A stretch of 52,273 nucleotides of DNA. Source: an uncultured Chitinophaga sp. (GTDB taxonomy: Bacteria > Bacteroidota > Bacteroidia > Chitinophagales > Chitinophagaceae). The DNA lies in the NCBI RefSeq assembly GCF_946479755.1, contig NZ_CAMLHC010000044.1:1-52273 (forward strand), read 5' to 3'. The stretch's first letter is position 1. Every line of letters begins with the position of its first letter. The notes beneath the pieces were generated by a model. It searched no databases. It was not told where the DNA came from and worked only from the letters and a program-made list of their open reading frames with translations. Below, piece by piece: positions 7,256 to 15,808 of this stretch. A program made the position numbers and the translations under genes.

Positions 7256-8137
7256 ATGAAAAAACTATGCTTTATAATACTGGCCGTCTTCCGGCTGCAA
7301 ACATACGCCCAAACGCACAACGACATGGATATTCAGCACATCAGACAACATTTCGACCAGCTGGGAAATATCTACCCGGCAGATAAAACCGTAGAGGTCC
7401 AAAGCACCACCCTGGCAGGCGTGCCTTGCCATTGGTTTACGCCCGCCCATGCGATGGACAATGAACTCATCATCCTGCTGCATGGCGGCTCCTATGCCCT
7501 GGGGTCCCTGCAATCGCACAAAGCCATGACCAGCCGTTTCGCTACCGCACTGCGTCGCAAGATACTGCTGGTGGAATATGCCCTGGCCCCGGAACACCCC
7601 TTCCCCGCAGGACGCAACGATGCGGAAAAAGTATACCGCCTGATCGCCGCCGCTTTCCCCACCGTCAGGATCTTCCTGCTGGGTGACAGCGCCGGCGGAG
7701 GCATCCTCCTGTCTGCCCTGCACGAACTGTCCGGCACACCGGTCAGGCCCCCCGTCGGCGTAGTACTGATCTCCCCCTGGCTGGACCTCCGCTGCGAAAA
7801 CGAATCCTACGAAACACGCAGCGCCGACGATCCGATCATGACCAAAGCGGAACTGAAACAGTTCGCCGGTTACTATGCACAAGGCCAGCTCAATGCCGCC
7901 AGCGCGGCACAGCTCACCTTTACAACCTTTCCGCCGGTACTGATACTCACAGGCTCACGGGAAGTACTATACGACGACAGCCGGCATTTTTACGAATATA
8001 TCCGCACCGTAGCCCCCTTCGCCGATATGATCACCTTCGAGGGTCAGACACATGTATGGCCGCTAACATCCATACAATCACCCGCAACTATCAGCACACT
8101 GGAGAAAATCAGCGCCTTTATGGATATTCACGGATAA
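7256..8137 (+). CDS. Exported alpha/beta hydrolase, HSL/acetyl-esterase type
   Basis: A 293-residue esterase with a short signal peptide (KKLCFIILAVFRLQTYAQ). The hormone-sensitive-lipase hallmarks are present: oxyanion motif HGG at 76-78, YALAPEHPFPA at about 108-118, nucleophile Ser145 in GDSAGG, an acidic residue near TGSREVLYDD and a His in GQTHVWPL. It would hydrolyse short-chain esters in the periplasm. It is the last gene of the SDR unit, with an unusually good Shine-Dalgarno sequence. A hairpin follows at 8142. The substrate is unknown. Confidence 0.9.
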   Translation: MKKLCFIILAVFRLQTYAQTHNDMDIQHIRQHFDQLGNIYPADKTVEVQSTTLAGVPCHWFTPAHAMDNELIILLHGGSYALGSLQSHKAMTSRFATALRRKILLVEYALAPEHPFPAGRNDAEKVYRLIAAAFPTVRIFLLGDSAGGGILLSALHELSGTPVRPPVGVVLISPWLDLRCENESYETRSADDPIMTKAELKQFAGYYAQGQLNAASAAQLTFTTFPPVLILTGSREVLYDDSRHFYEYIRTVAPFADMITFEGQTHVWPLTSIQSPATISTLEKISAFMDIHG

Positions 8138-8141
8138 TATC

Positions 8142-8169
8142 ACGGGATGGCCAGCAGGCCGTCCCGTTT
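8142..8169 (+). terminator. Hairpin terminator after the esterase
   Basis: ACGGGATGGCC (8142-8152) pairs with GGCCGTCCCGT (8157-8167), with one G-T pair and a 4-base loop. TTTGCTTTATAT follows, only partly T-rich. Confidence 0.6.
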
Positions 8170-8222
8170 GCTTTATATTCCCTATCTTCGCCGGCAATGA
8201 CCTGAAATTGTGCGTTAACGAC

Positions 8223-9116
8223 ATGAAATACAACATCAAGGGGAAAACGTATACCTATATTGCTGGCATCAAAGACAATAACCCCGTCCGACTCAGTTTT
8301 GATCAGCTCTCTGTCCATACTTTCGACCTCAGCTTCGAGCCGTGGTACCAGGGCGGTTATTGGGACCATTCTTGTGTTCCCCATGTACTGCTCGACGGCG
8401 ACACCGTTGTCGCCAACGCCACCGTCAACATCCTCCGCGTACGCTGGCAGGGCGAAGAAAGCACCTGGCTGCAGCTGGGCACTGTCATGACACATCCCGA
8501 CTACCGCCATCAGGGCCTCTCCCGCTGGCTGATGGATAAAATATTCGAAGCATGGGCAGGTAAATATGACGCCATGGTGCTGTTCGCCAATGAAACCGTG
8601 CTCGACTTCTATCCGAAATTCGGGTTCGTACCGGTCAGCGAATACCAGTACCATACCCGGCAGCTGTCGCCCCAAACAGGCAAAGTGCGCCGGCTGGACA
8701 TGGACAACGCGGCCGACAGGGAACTGCTGCTGCAGAAATACGCACAGTCCAACCCGTTCGCCGCACTGGCGGTGACCGCCCCCTCCGGCCTGCTGATGTT
8801 CTATTGCACACAGTTCATGAAAACATGCGTGTACTACCTGGAAGAAACGGATATGATCGCAGTAGTGGAACACGAAGAAGGGGTGATGACCTGTCATGAT
8901 ATTTTTGGTGAAACCAGCCAGTCACTCTCCCACCTCCTGTCTGTGCTGATGGAGCAAGAAACCCAACAGGTGGTCCTTGGTTTCACCCCGGCGGATGTTA
9001 CCGGCTTCACCATGCTGCCGTTGAAAACGGAAGACCTCACGCTGTTTGTACTGAACGGCAGCGAGAACCTTTTTACCGGCCATCAGCTGATGATACCTAC
9101 TTTGGCTCATACTTAA
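8223..9116 (+). CDS. GNAT family N-acetyltransferase, two-domain
   Basis: A 297-residue protein. The N-terminal half is a GNAT fold with the acetyl-CoA-binding region VMTHPDYRHQGLSRWLMDKI and the following ANETVLDFYPKFGFVPVSEY segment. The C-terminal half (about 165-297) is unassigned and may be a second GNAT-like or substrate domain. The ATG at 8223 is preferred over an in-frame TTG at 8208 because the latter is a weaker start. The protein is cytoplasmic and its substrate is unknown. It precedes a group of proteins of uncertain role (9153-11454) by 36 bases. Confidence 0.85.
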   Translation: MKYNIKGKTYTYIAGIKDNNPVRLSFDQLSVHTFDLSFEPWYQGGYWDHSCVPHVLLDGDTVVANATVNILRVRWQGEESTWLQLGTVMTHPDYRHQGLSRWLMDKIFEAWAGKYDAMVLFANETVLDFYPKFGFVPVSEYQYHTRQLSPQTGKVRRLDMDNAADRELLLQKYAQSNPFAALAVTAPSGLLMFYCTQFMKTCVYYLEETDMIAVVEHEEGVMTCHDIFGETSQSLSHLLSVLMEQETQQVVLGFTPADVTGFTMLPLKTEDLTLFVLNGSENLFTGHQLMIPTLAHT

Positions 9117-9152
9117 TCACACATATCCCATAGAAAAAGAATCCGTTTATTT

Positions 9153-10046
9153 ATGAAGAAGCTTTTATTGTTTTTATTCGTTTGTATCTCCCATCAACTG
9201 TTTGCGCAGGATGAACCTAATTTTCCCGACATGCGCAGCTGGTCGATCTACCTGAGTGGCAACGACTCCACCGACCGGTACATATTTTCTGACACCGCCT
9301 ATATCAGGGTATCCCCGGATACCAAACAGGCGCCCATAGACACCTTGCTGGCCGGCGACAACGTCACGGTTACCGGCATGACCACCAAAAGCCTCACCAT
9401 CCGCGGCCTGCAGGGCCCATGGCTGAAAATCGGCTACCATAAAAACGGGGAATACCGTAGCGGGTACATCTGGCAGGGCCTTATCAGCTGCGCCCCGTTA
9501 CGCCGCGGCGATCTCAAATTCGTATATGGTATTGAACGCAGGGCCGACAGCATCGCCGTATCCGGCAATAAAAAAGACACCTTCCCCAAATACCTGGTAC
9601 GCCTGAAAGTAGTGCAGAACGGCGTACTGCTCACCAAAGCGGCGCAGATCATCGGCGACGACGAAACCGCCAACTTCAGCGATGGTAAAATCATGAGCGG
9701 CATGGGCCTCACCAATGTGCAGCACATTGTAGTGCTCACTTTTACCGGCGCAGCCTGCGGCGTTCCGACAGATGAATACTATTTCGCGTGGACCAAAGAC
9801 GGCCAGCTGCTGCAGCTCCTGACCAAAACCAATATCGGCGACGCCGATGCGTATTATCATTCCGAGGAGTTCGTATTCCCCAACGAGAAGAACGGACAAC
9901 CGGACATGATCGCCTGGAACATGGAAGAAGCAGAAGGCACTGACAAAGTGGACAAAAACGGCATGAACATCATGAAAGTGACCGCTAAAAAAAGTAAACG
10001 CTACGCGTGGGATGGTGAAAACAAAAAAATCACAGAAGTAAGATGA
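9153..10046 (+). CDS. Secreted protein with SH3b-like domain
   Basis: A 297-residue protein with a signal peptide (MKKLLLFLFVCISHQLFAQ). Residues about 40-110 look like a bacterial SH3 domain: IRVSPDTKQAPIDTLLAGDN, then GPWLKIGY and the GYIWQGLI ending typical of SH3b modules. The remainder (about 120-297) is beta-rich and unrecognised, with a Cys in FTGAACGVPTDEYYFAW. It overlaps the next gene by ATGA (10043-10046), so the two are translationally coupled. Its role is unknown; SH3b domains often bind peptidoglycan or peptides. Confidence 0.75.
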   Translation: MKKLLLFLFVCISHQLFAQDEPNFPDMRSWSIYLSGNDSTDRYIFSDTAYIRVSPDTKQAPIDTLLAGDNVTVTGMTTKSLTIRGLQGPWLKIGYHKNGEYRSGYIWQGLISCAPLRRGDLKFVYGIERRADSIAVSGNKKDTFPKYLVRLKVVQNGVLLTKAAQIIGDDETANFSDGKIMSGMGLTNVQHIVVLTFTGAACGVPTDEYYFAWTKDGQLLQLLTKTNIGDADAYYHSEEFVFPNEKNGQPDMIAWNMEEAEGTDKVDKNGMNIMKVTAKKSKRYAWDGENKKITEVR

Positions 10047-10669
10047 CCACCCACAAACAAGCCCCCGATTGGTACGCCCCCTTCGCGGTGTACGACAAAG
10101 CCGCCTACTTCCATCATATTCATCCCGTGGAGTGGCGCGCACAGTTACAATCCTCCACCGGCGGACGGTTATTCCATATAAAATATTACGGTGAACTGTT
10201 CCGCTGGGAGGTAAAACAGGAACCACGCCATATCGAACTGCACGAGAAACACTACGGCAAAAATTTCAACGGCCTCATCGCCAGTACCGATGAAGCTCCC
10301 GAACTGATCTATGCCGTAGACATCCACACCGGTGAAGAAATCCTGCTGTTCGACGGCGCCCGGCAGGGACACGATAATTATTTCTGTAACGAATGGACGC
10401 CCGAACAACTGAACAACCGGCCAGTCACGCAGACTTACACCGATGCCGCCGGCAACAGCGTTTTCGAAATCGTATTACACGCCTTTTTCAATATAGACTA
10501 CGAAGATGAACTAGACACCTTCCTCAACGAAGACGGTGAACTCCGGCTGATCACCGGCGAAAAAACAGATCTGGCCCACCTGCAGCGTAACGGCTTTGAT
10601 GCTTTCGCCATCGATGCCCACACGGAACAGGGAGAATTTGTATCCATTCACAGTGCCGAACTGGCCTGA
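10043..10669 (+). CDS. Unrecognised cytoplasmic protein
   Basis: A 208-residue acidic protein without signal peptide or membrane segment. It is rich in His, Asp and aromatic residues (YDKAAYFHHIHPVEWRAQL, INIDYEDELDTFL-like segments). No family was recognised. Its size, acidity and position, coupled by ATGA to an exported SH3b protein and followed by a DUF2314-ankyrin gene, recall immunity-type proteins of polymorphic toxin loci, but no toxin is nearby. The function is left open. Confidence 0.65.
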   Translation: MTTHKQAPDWYAPFAVYDKAAYFHHIHPVEWRAQLQSSTGGRLFHIKYYGELFRWEVKQEPRHIELHEKHYGKNFNGLIASTDEAPELIYAVDIHTGEEILLFDGARQGHDNYFCNEWTPEQLNNRPVTQTYTDAAGNSVFEIVLHAFFNIDYEDELDTFLNEDGELRLITGEKTDLAHLQRNGFDAFAIDAHTEQGEFVSIHSAELA

Positions 10670-10695
10670 CACATTAACCTGAAAAAACAGAAATC

Positions 10696-11454
10696 ATGTC
10701 CGACAAAATTTTCTTCGCGAAAGGAGACAGCCCCGAAATGATCGACGCTTTTGCCAAAGCGCAAGCCACCTTTAAATACTTCTGGCGCGAGCTCTCCTGG
10801 GAACATCGCCGCATCATTCCCGGCCTGAACGTAGCCTGCGTGAAAGTAGCCTTCTCCCAGCTACTCCCCGGCGATAGCGAACCTACCGTTGAACACATGT
10901 GGATCAACGATATCAATTTTGATGGCGATACCGTCTACGGCACCCTGATCAACGACCCGAACGAACTGACCAACGTGAGTAACGGCGATGAAATCAGCAT
11001 TCCGCTAACACAAATCAGCGACTGGCTGTTTGCCATCAACGACCGCACCTACGGCGGGTTCACCATCCAGGCCATGCGCGCAGGCATGACCGATGAAGAA
11101 AGACAGGACCACGACGAAGCATGGGGACTCGAATTCGGTGACTACAACAACATCCTCGTTGTCAATCAACAGGAAGAAAATCCGGAGAACCTGGTCGAAC
11201 ATCCCATGAGCCGGAATATGCAACAGAGCTTTACAGACTTCCTGCAACAAAATCCGGATGAACTGAATGCAAAAGACGAAGCCGGCTATACGCTGCTGCA
11301 TAAAGAAACCATCGCCGGTAACCGCACCACGGTGGAAGTATTACTGCAACACGGCGCCAACGCTGCCGGGCAGACCGCCGGTGGAAAAACGGCGCTGGAC
11401 TTTGCCAGACAACTGAACTGGGAACATCTGATCCCTGTGCTGGAAGGAAAATAA
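10696..11454 (+). CDS. DUF2314 and ankyrin-repeat protein
   Basis: A 252-residue cytoplasmic protein. Residues about 10-150 match the DUF2314 pattern: VACVKVAF, then EHMWINDINFDGDTVYGTL, GDEISIPLTQISDWLF and GGFTIQAMR. Residues about 180-250 form two ankyrin repeats (DEAGYTLLHKETIAGN, VEVLLQHGAN, GKTALDFARQLN). DUF2314 and ankyrin modules both occur among proteins that neighbour toxins or act as immunity factors; that role here is inference. A bidirectional hairpin follows immediately. Confidence 0.85.
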   Translation: MSDKIFFAKGDSPEMIDAFAKAQATFKYFWRELSWEHRRIIPGLNVACVKVAFSQLLPGDSEPTVEHMWINDINFDGDTVYGTLINDPNELTNVSNGDEISIPLTQISDWLFAINDRTYGGFTIQAMRAGMTDEERQDHDEAWGLEFGDYNNILVVNQQEENPENLVEHPMSRNMQQSFTDFLQQNPDELNAKDEAGYTLLHKETIAGNRTTVEVLLQHGANAAGQTAGGKTALDFARQLNWEHLIPVLEGK

Positions 11455-11457
11455 ATT

Positions 11458-11494
11458 ATAACAACGGCAGCAGGCCAACTGCTGCCGTTGTTAT
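11458..11494. terminator. Bidirectional terminator, 16-bp perfect stem
   Basis: ATAACAACGGCAGCAG (11458-11473) pairs exactly with CTGCTGCCGTTGTTAT (11479-11494) around GCCAA. It sits between convergent genes and touches the stop codon of the reductase (11494). Confidence 0.85.
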
Positions 11495-12363
11495 TATACG
11501 AATAAAGCTTTGTGGTCCTGTACAAACTGTTCAAAACGAATGGCAGCATGCCCTGTCACTTGCGGCACCACCTGGCTCACTATCGCCGCTTCTCCCCTGG
11601 CATAATGCGCGTAGTCTTCAATCAGTCCACCCACCTGCCATTCCGGGAACCCGGCAGCGCGCACGGCCCCTTCCATCTGCTCAGGGCTAACATCTATAAA
11701 TTTTACCGGTTTGCCCAGCACACGGGTGAAGATGTCCGCCATCTCGTAGTGCGTTACCACTTCTCCCCCGGTGATATCGTAGATTTTGTTCTCATGCCCT
11801 GCCGCTGTTAAAGCATGTGCGGCTATTGCAGCAATATCCCTTACATCCACCGCGCTGATAGCAGCGTTTCCTACAGCGGCATAAAACTGTCCGTCGTTTT
11901 TGATATAGTCTTTAAACGCCAGCAGTCCCTGCATGTACAGGTTGGGCCGCAGGAAGGTGTAGGCCATGCCCAGCTCCCTGATCCTGTTTTCCACCCGTGC
12001 ATGATAGCGTAAAAAGCGGACCGGCGACTGTTCCGCTGCGGCAAACTGCGACAGTTTAACGATATGTTTTACGCCGGCGGCATGTGCGGCCGCGGCGAAG
12101 TTGAGCTGTAATGTTTCCGCCTGTTCAGAGGAGTTGGTGAGCAGAAAAGCTTTCTCTATGCCCTGTAATGTTTTGCCAACGGCCTTTTCATCTGCCAGGT
12201 CGGCAGTGATGATGGTTGCTTCCGGGATGCTGTCCAGGTATTCGTGGTTATCATTGTTGCGCACAATTGCTTTAAAAGGTACGTGCGCAGCCGCCAGTCT
12301 TTTTACCAGTTGAGTGCCCACGTTGCCGGTAGCGCCGGTGATCAATATTTTTGCCTGTGTCAT
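11494..12363 (-). CDS. NmrA-like NAD(P)-binding reductase (atypical SDR)
   Basis: A 289-residue protein with a Rossmann N-terminus, MTQAKILITGATGNVGTQLV, matching the GxxGxxG motif of NmrA/isoflavone-reductase-like proteins, followed by FKAIVRNNDN and the VKLSQFAAA segment typical of the family. Members include quinone reductases of the QOR2 type and redox-sensing regulators. The ATG at 12363 was chosen over 12396, which adds a lysine-rich stretch before the fold. It is monocistronic and ends in the hairpin shared with the DUF2314 gene. The substrate is unknown. Confidence 0.88.
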   Translation of the reverse strand: MTQAKILITGATGNVGTQLVKRLAAAHVPFKAIVRNNDNHEYLDSIPEATIITADLADEKAVGKTLQGIEKAFLLTNSSEQAETLQLNFAAAAHAAGVKHIVKLSQFAAAEQSPVRFLRYHARVENRIRELGMAYTFLRPNLYMQGLLAFKDYIKNDGQFYAAVGNAAISAVDVRDIAAIAAHALTAAGHENKIYDITGGEVVTHYEMADIFTRVLGKPVKFIDVSPEQMEGAVRAAGFPEWQVGGLIEDYAHYARGEAAIVSQVVPQVTGHAAIRFEQFVQDHKALFV

Positions 12364-12501
12364 AAAACGTATTTTTTTGTTTTTGTTTGATGACACAAAG
12401 ATGGTTCACTGCCACGGCCTGAAATTGTAAGAAAACGAAAATGTTGGGAAGGGGGAAAGAGGAAAGGGGCCTGCACTACGACCGGCCCCTTTCGTTAACA
12501 A

Positions 12502-12774
12502 TTAGTTGCAAGGACCGAGGAAGAACCAGGCAGGTCCAAAGCCAGGCCATACACTTTGGTTAGTTTGCGTAGCCTGATAGAGAGCGTTTGCATAAACCAC
12601 GCGCTGTCCCGGATAATACGTGAAACCATAGAAAAACGGTTGAACTCCTGCGCAGGAAACAAACACTTTGGGTTTAAATGCGGCAGGACGGGCAGGAGCT
12701 TTCTTGTCAGTGGCATTTACATTAGCCAGAAAGAGGGTGGAACATAACAATAGCAAGGATAACTTCATTTTCAT
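12502..12774 (-). CDS. Tiny exported protein with chitin-binding-like (CBM5/12-like) segment
   Basis: A 90-residue protein with a signal peptide (KLSLLLLCSTLFLANVNA). After a basic linker (KKAPARPAAFKPK), residues about 52-90 read YYPGQRVVYANALYQATQ and end WPGFGPAWFFLGPC. The order Y-x-x-G-x-x-V-x-Y-x-x-x-L-Y-x-A-T followed by spaced tryptophans resembles the small CBM5/12 chitin-binding fold. Two cysteines (in SCAG and GPCN) could form a disulfide. It stands alone on the minus strand. Glycan binding is inferred from the pattern only. An alternative start at 12768 skips two residues. Confidence 0.65.
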   Translation of the reverse strand: MKMKLSLLLLCSTLFLANVNATDKKAPARPAAFKPKVFVSCAGVQPFFYGFTYYPGQRVVYANALYQATQTNQSVWPGFGPAWFFLGPCN

Positions 12775-13170
12775 GGAATTTGTTTTTAATGTGTCACGAA
12801 TGTAAAAGGGAGTAGTGTAGTTTTACAGCAGTTGTTTTGTAAAGTCATCAAGCGGGCAAAAATTTTATCCCATGACAAGATGGTGAGCATGCCGCACCAT
12901 TCAACCGCAGAAGCTGTTAACTCTCTCTATTGTCCTTCCAGCGCCTCCCGGAGAGGTCAATACGTAGCGTTTCATCCACGTTCCTACGCTGACGCGCAGT
13001 CCGCTGCCACGTGCTGACTGCGCTTATTTCGCCCTGTTGACCGGCACTTGCGCCTGCTGCGTTCTTTTGGAATACATTTTTCATAATAGCTGTTGGAAAC
13101 CGAATAACCATCTCACACATGATATCAGGAACTATTTGTCGGTTAACGTCTGCTTAAATCAAAATAATAT
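12775..13170. other. 396-base intergenic region, no gene recognised
   Basis: This gap lies between divergent genes at 12774 and 13171. Short reading frames exist on both strands, for example a minus frame ending at 12917, but none has a recognisable start context, signal or motif. TACATTCG on the minus strand (12797-12804) is a possible -7 box for the tiny exported protein. Confidence 0.5.
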
Positions 13171-15372
13171 ATGAAAGGAGTTACTCCACAGGCATTGGCG
13201 GTAGACGAACTGTTTAACCATCCGGAGTTAAAAGAGATATTCTATCAGCAACTCGATTTCTGCCATTGTTATGTTTACTGTAAGAACGATGCATTATGGA
13301 TCGCCGCCGAATGGGCCGGCGGTGCCCGGGTTACTTTCAGGGCGGTATATGCACCGCATGATGCCATCACCGTCACCAAAACGGTTAAAAAGAAAAACCA
13401 GGCGTCGTTCCATTTACAAACTATTGCAGCTGCCTACACTGTTACGCTTGACCTCTATGCGGGCACAGTGCCCTGCTTCCGCTGTCAGACGACCGTTACG
13501 CCACGCAAAACACTGTCGTTCAACCATTGGCCGCGCGACATTACTGCACTGAAAAAAAGCGGTGAAAAAGGCGTGGCGGCAGGTACCGTTTATTTCTCCC
13601 AGCAAGGATTACAAACGGGCATGATCTATTTCAGCGTCAACGAGCCCGGTTCAGGCGCCGTCCTCTATCTTCAGCATCTCAGCTCGCTGAATCACTATTG
13701 CGAACAAACGAAAACTTCCGCCGGGCACACGGTAGGCGGCGAGTGGCCGGACATCGGTTTTGCGCTGCCGGCGCCGAAAGACGGCGCGCTGCCGGAAGGC
13801 GAACCCTGTGTGATCAGCGATACTTTCGTTAGCCTGACGGCACAGCCGCCGGCCAACGAAACCGAGCAGTCCCTGCAACTGATGGAACTGCTGGCGGCCA
13901 TCTATCCCCACCTTCCCAAACCGGAAGCACAGTATCATCACTGGCCGCACACCCTGGAAAAAACACGGCATCACCTTGAACGCGGCGCGGGCAACTGGTG
14001 CCAGGTAGCCGGCAATCCCTATCTCAATGCTTATGTATGTGATTATAAAACACCGCCGGAACTGATGGTGCAGCTGGCCGTACTGCTGCCTTTGCGGGAT
14101 TATCAGCAATGGCGCAAAGAAGAGATGCCACTGGTGGAAGACCTGCTGAACATCATCCCTGATTTTTACGATGAAGAACTGAAAACATTTGTCCGGTGGT
14201 TGCCGGCAGCACAGCACCGGCTGTCGCTGGAGGAAGAACACAAACACCCGCTGATCATGGACAGCTGGTACCTTCATCATCCGTTGCTCAACCTGCTGCG
14301 CCTGCTCCAACAAGGGCACGAAGCCGTTCGGGACCAGCTGCTCACATCGCTGGACTTCGCCATTAAAGTGGCCCGCCACTTTGAGTACCAGTGGCCGGTA
14401 TTCTATAAAATGGACACGCTGGAAATAATAAAAGCGGAAACAGCTCCCGGCAAAGGCGGGGAAAAAGATGTAGGCGGGTTATACGCAGAAGTCATGTTAT
14501 CCGCCTGGGAGATTACCGGGGAAAAACTATACCTGGAAGAAGCAAAAGCTGCCTGTCTTTCGTTACAGCAAAAGGGATTCACCCTGCTCTACCAGGCCAA
14601 TAATACCGCCTTCTCCGCCTGCGCAGCGCTTAAACTATTCCTGATCACCAAAGAAGAAGTCTTTCGGGATATCAGCTACCTCTGTATCGCCAACCTGTTC
14701 AAAAACATGTGGCTATGGGAATGTGATTATGGTTATGCAAAACACTACAGCACCTTCTTTGCCATCTTTCCCCTGCAGGATGCGCCTTACACGGCAGTAT
14801 ACGAAGAAGCGGAATGTTTTTCCGCCTTACATTACTACCTGCTACTGGCAGAAAAGACAGACCTTCCACCGGCCTTCCGGATACTGATCCCCGAATTTAT
14901 CCGCTACTACCTGCATCGGGCGATCTATTATTATCCGCCGGTATTGCCGGCGGAATGCCTCGCCACAGATATCAAAACCGGCGAGCTGGCCAAAAACCTA
15001 TGGGTGCCAATCGAAGACCTGCGGGATGGCTGGGAACAATCCGGCAGCGTAGGACAGGAAGTATACGGCGCAGGCCTCTGTTTTTCGCTGGTGCCACGCC
15101 ACTATCATCTCCTGCCGGGTACCTCGTGGCTGCTGTTTTCCGACTACCCGCTCAGCGGATTTGCCGACACCGCCAATACCATCACTTTCACTATGGCCGG
15201 GCATAAAAGCATGCAAGGTCATCTGCGCTTCATTCCGCAAAAAGAAAACGAGCCGCTGCCCTCCCTGCAGGTGTTAGCCGGCAAAACGGCCATAGAAGGC
15301 ATTCCACAGGATGACGGCCATCTGCTGTTCAAACTGCCCGGAGATCAACAGGTAACCATCTTATGGACATAA
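13171..15372 (+). CDS. Unrecognised 733-residue protein, possible six-hairpin helical barrel
   Basis: No signal peptide is present, so the protein is probably cytoplasmic. The first 220 or so residues are beta-rich. Residues about 240-610 are helical with repeated aromatic/acidic motifs (VGGLYAEVMLSAWEITGEKLYLEEAKAA-type hairpins, LFKNMWLWECDYGYA, AECFSALHYYLLLAEKT), as in (alpha/alpha)6 barrels of glycoside hydrolases and lyases. The C-terminal 100 residues are beta-rich again. That domain order fits many barrel enzymes acting on glycans, but no family signature or catalytic residue was identified. It leads an operon with a DUF6766-like membrane protein (gap 33 bases) and an SDR. It lies beside, but outside, the uronic-acid locus. 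Confidence 0.7.
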   Translation: MKGVTPQALAVDELFNHPELKEIFYQQLDFCHCYVYCKNDALWIAAEWAGGARVTFRAVYAPHDAITVTKTVKKKNQASFHLQTIAAAYTVTLDLYAGTVPCFRCQTTVTPRKTLSFNHWPRDITALKKSGEKGVAAGTVYFSQQGLQTGMIYFSVNEPGSGAVLYLQHLSSLNHYCEQTKTSAGHTVGGEWPDIGFALPAPKDGALPEGEPCVISDTFVSLTAQPPANETEQSLQLMELLAAIYPHLPKPEAQYHHWPHTLEKTRHHLERGAGNWCQVAGNPYLNAYVCDYKTPPELMVQLAVLLPLRDYQQWRKEEMPLVEDLLNIIPDFYDEELKTFVRWLPAAQHRLSLEEEHKHPLIMDSWYLHHPLLNLLRLLQQGHEAVRDQLLTSLDFAIKVARHFEYQWPVFYKMDTLEIIKAETAPGKGGEKDVGGLYAEVMLSAWEITGEKLYLEEAKAACLSLQQKGFTLLYQANNTAFSACAALKLFLITKEEVFRDISYLCIANLFKNMWLWECDYGYAKHYSTFFAIFPLQDAPYTAVYEEAECFSALHYYLLLAEKTDLPPAFRILIPEFIRYYLHRAIYYYPPVLPAECLATDIKTGELAKNLWVPIEDLRDGWEQSGSVGQEVYGAGLCFSLVPRHYHLLPGTSWLLFSDYPLSGFADTANTITFTMAGHKSMQGHLRFIPQKENEPLPSLQVLAGKTAIEGIPQDDGHLLFKLPGDQQVTILWT

Positions 15373-15405
15373 AATAATTTATTATTCACCTTTATCTGAC
15401 AGGCC

Positions 15406-15795
15406 ATGAAAACGAATCTTTCAAAACCATCGTACTGGAAACGCAAAGCCTATTTCTGGGTAACCCTCCTGCTATTTATCGCATCTCTTTTCCTGCACTG
15501 GTATTTCGGCTGGAAAGATTACGTACAGGAACAGCTGACGCACGCCGCGCCCATAGAGGTACCGGACTATGTGGCACAAATGATGCGGGACACGTTTGAA
15601 AACTGGCAGTCCGAATTTCTTCAGCTCATCTGGCAGGTGGTAGGCTTGTCCTTCCTTTGGTACTGCGGCTCGCCGCAATCCAAAGAAGGCGACGACCGCC
15701 GCGAAGAAAAACTGGACTATATCATCCGGCAGCTCGATCCCGAAAAAGCGGAAGCGCTGCTGAAAGAATGGAAAACAAAATATCCTGACAAATAA
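15406..15795 (+). CDS. DUF6766-like membrane protein
   Basis: A 129-residue protein with a hydrophobic segment at about 16-35 and a second near 68-88. The segment TFENWQSEFLQLIWQVVGL matches the conserved core I recall for DUF6766 proteins. The charged C-terminal tail (EKLDYIIRQLDPEKAEALLK) is probably cytoplasmic and helical. The function of the family is unknown. It sits between the 733-residue protein and an SDR, with a 13-base gap to the latter. Confidence 0.75.
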   Translation: MKTNLSKPSYWKRKAYFWVTLLLFIASLFLHWYFGWKDYVQEQLTHAAPIEVPDYVAQMMRDTFENWQSEFLQLIWQVVGLSFLWYCGSPQSKEGDDRREEKLDYIIRQLDPEKAEALLKEWKTKYPDK

Positions 15796-15808
15796 AACCC
15801 GGAGCACC

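Noticed and set aside
12917..13120. Small minus-strand frame considered as a peptide precursor
   Set aside because: It has a Lys/Asn/Gln-rich middle but no leader motif, Gly-Gly site or Cys/Thr-rich core, and no maturation gene nearby.
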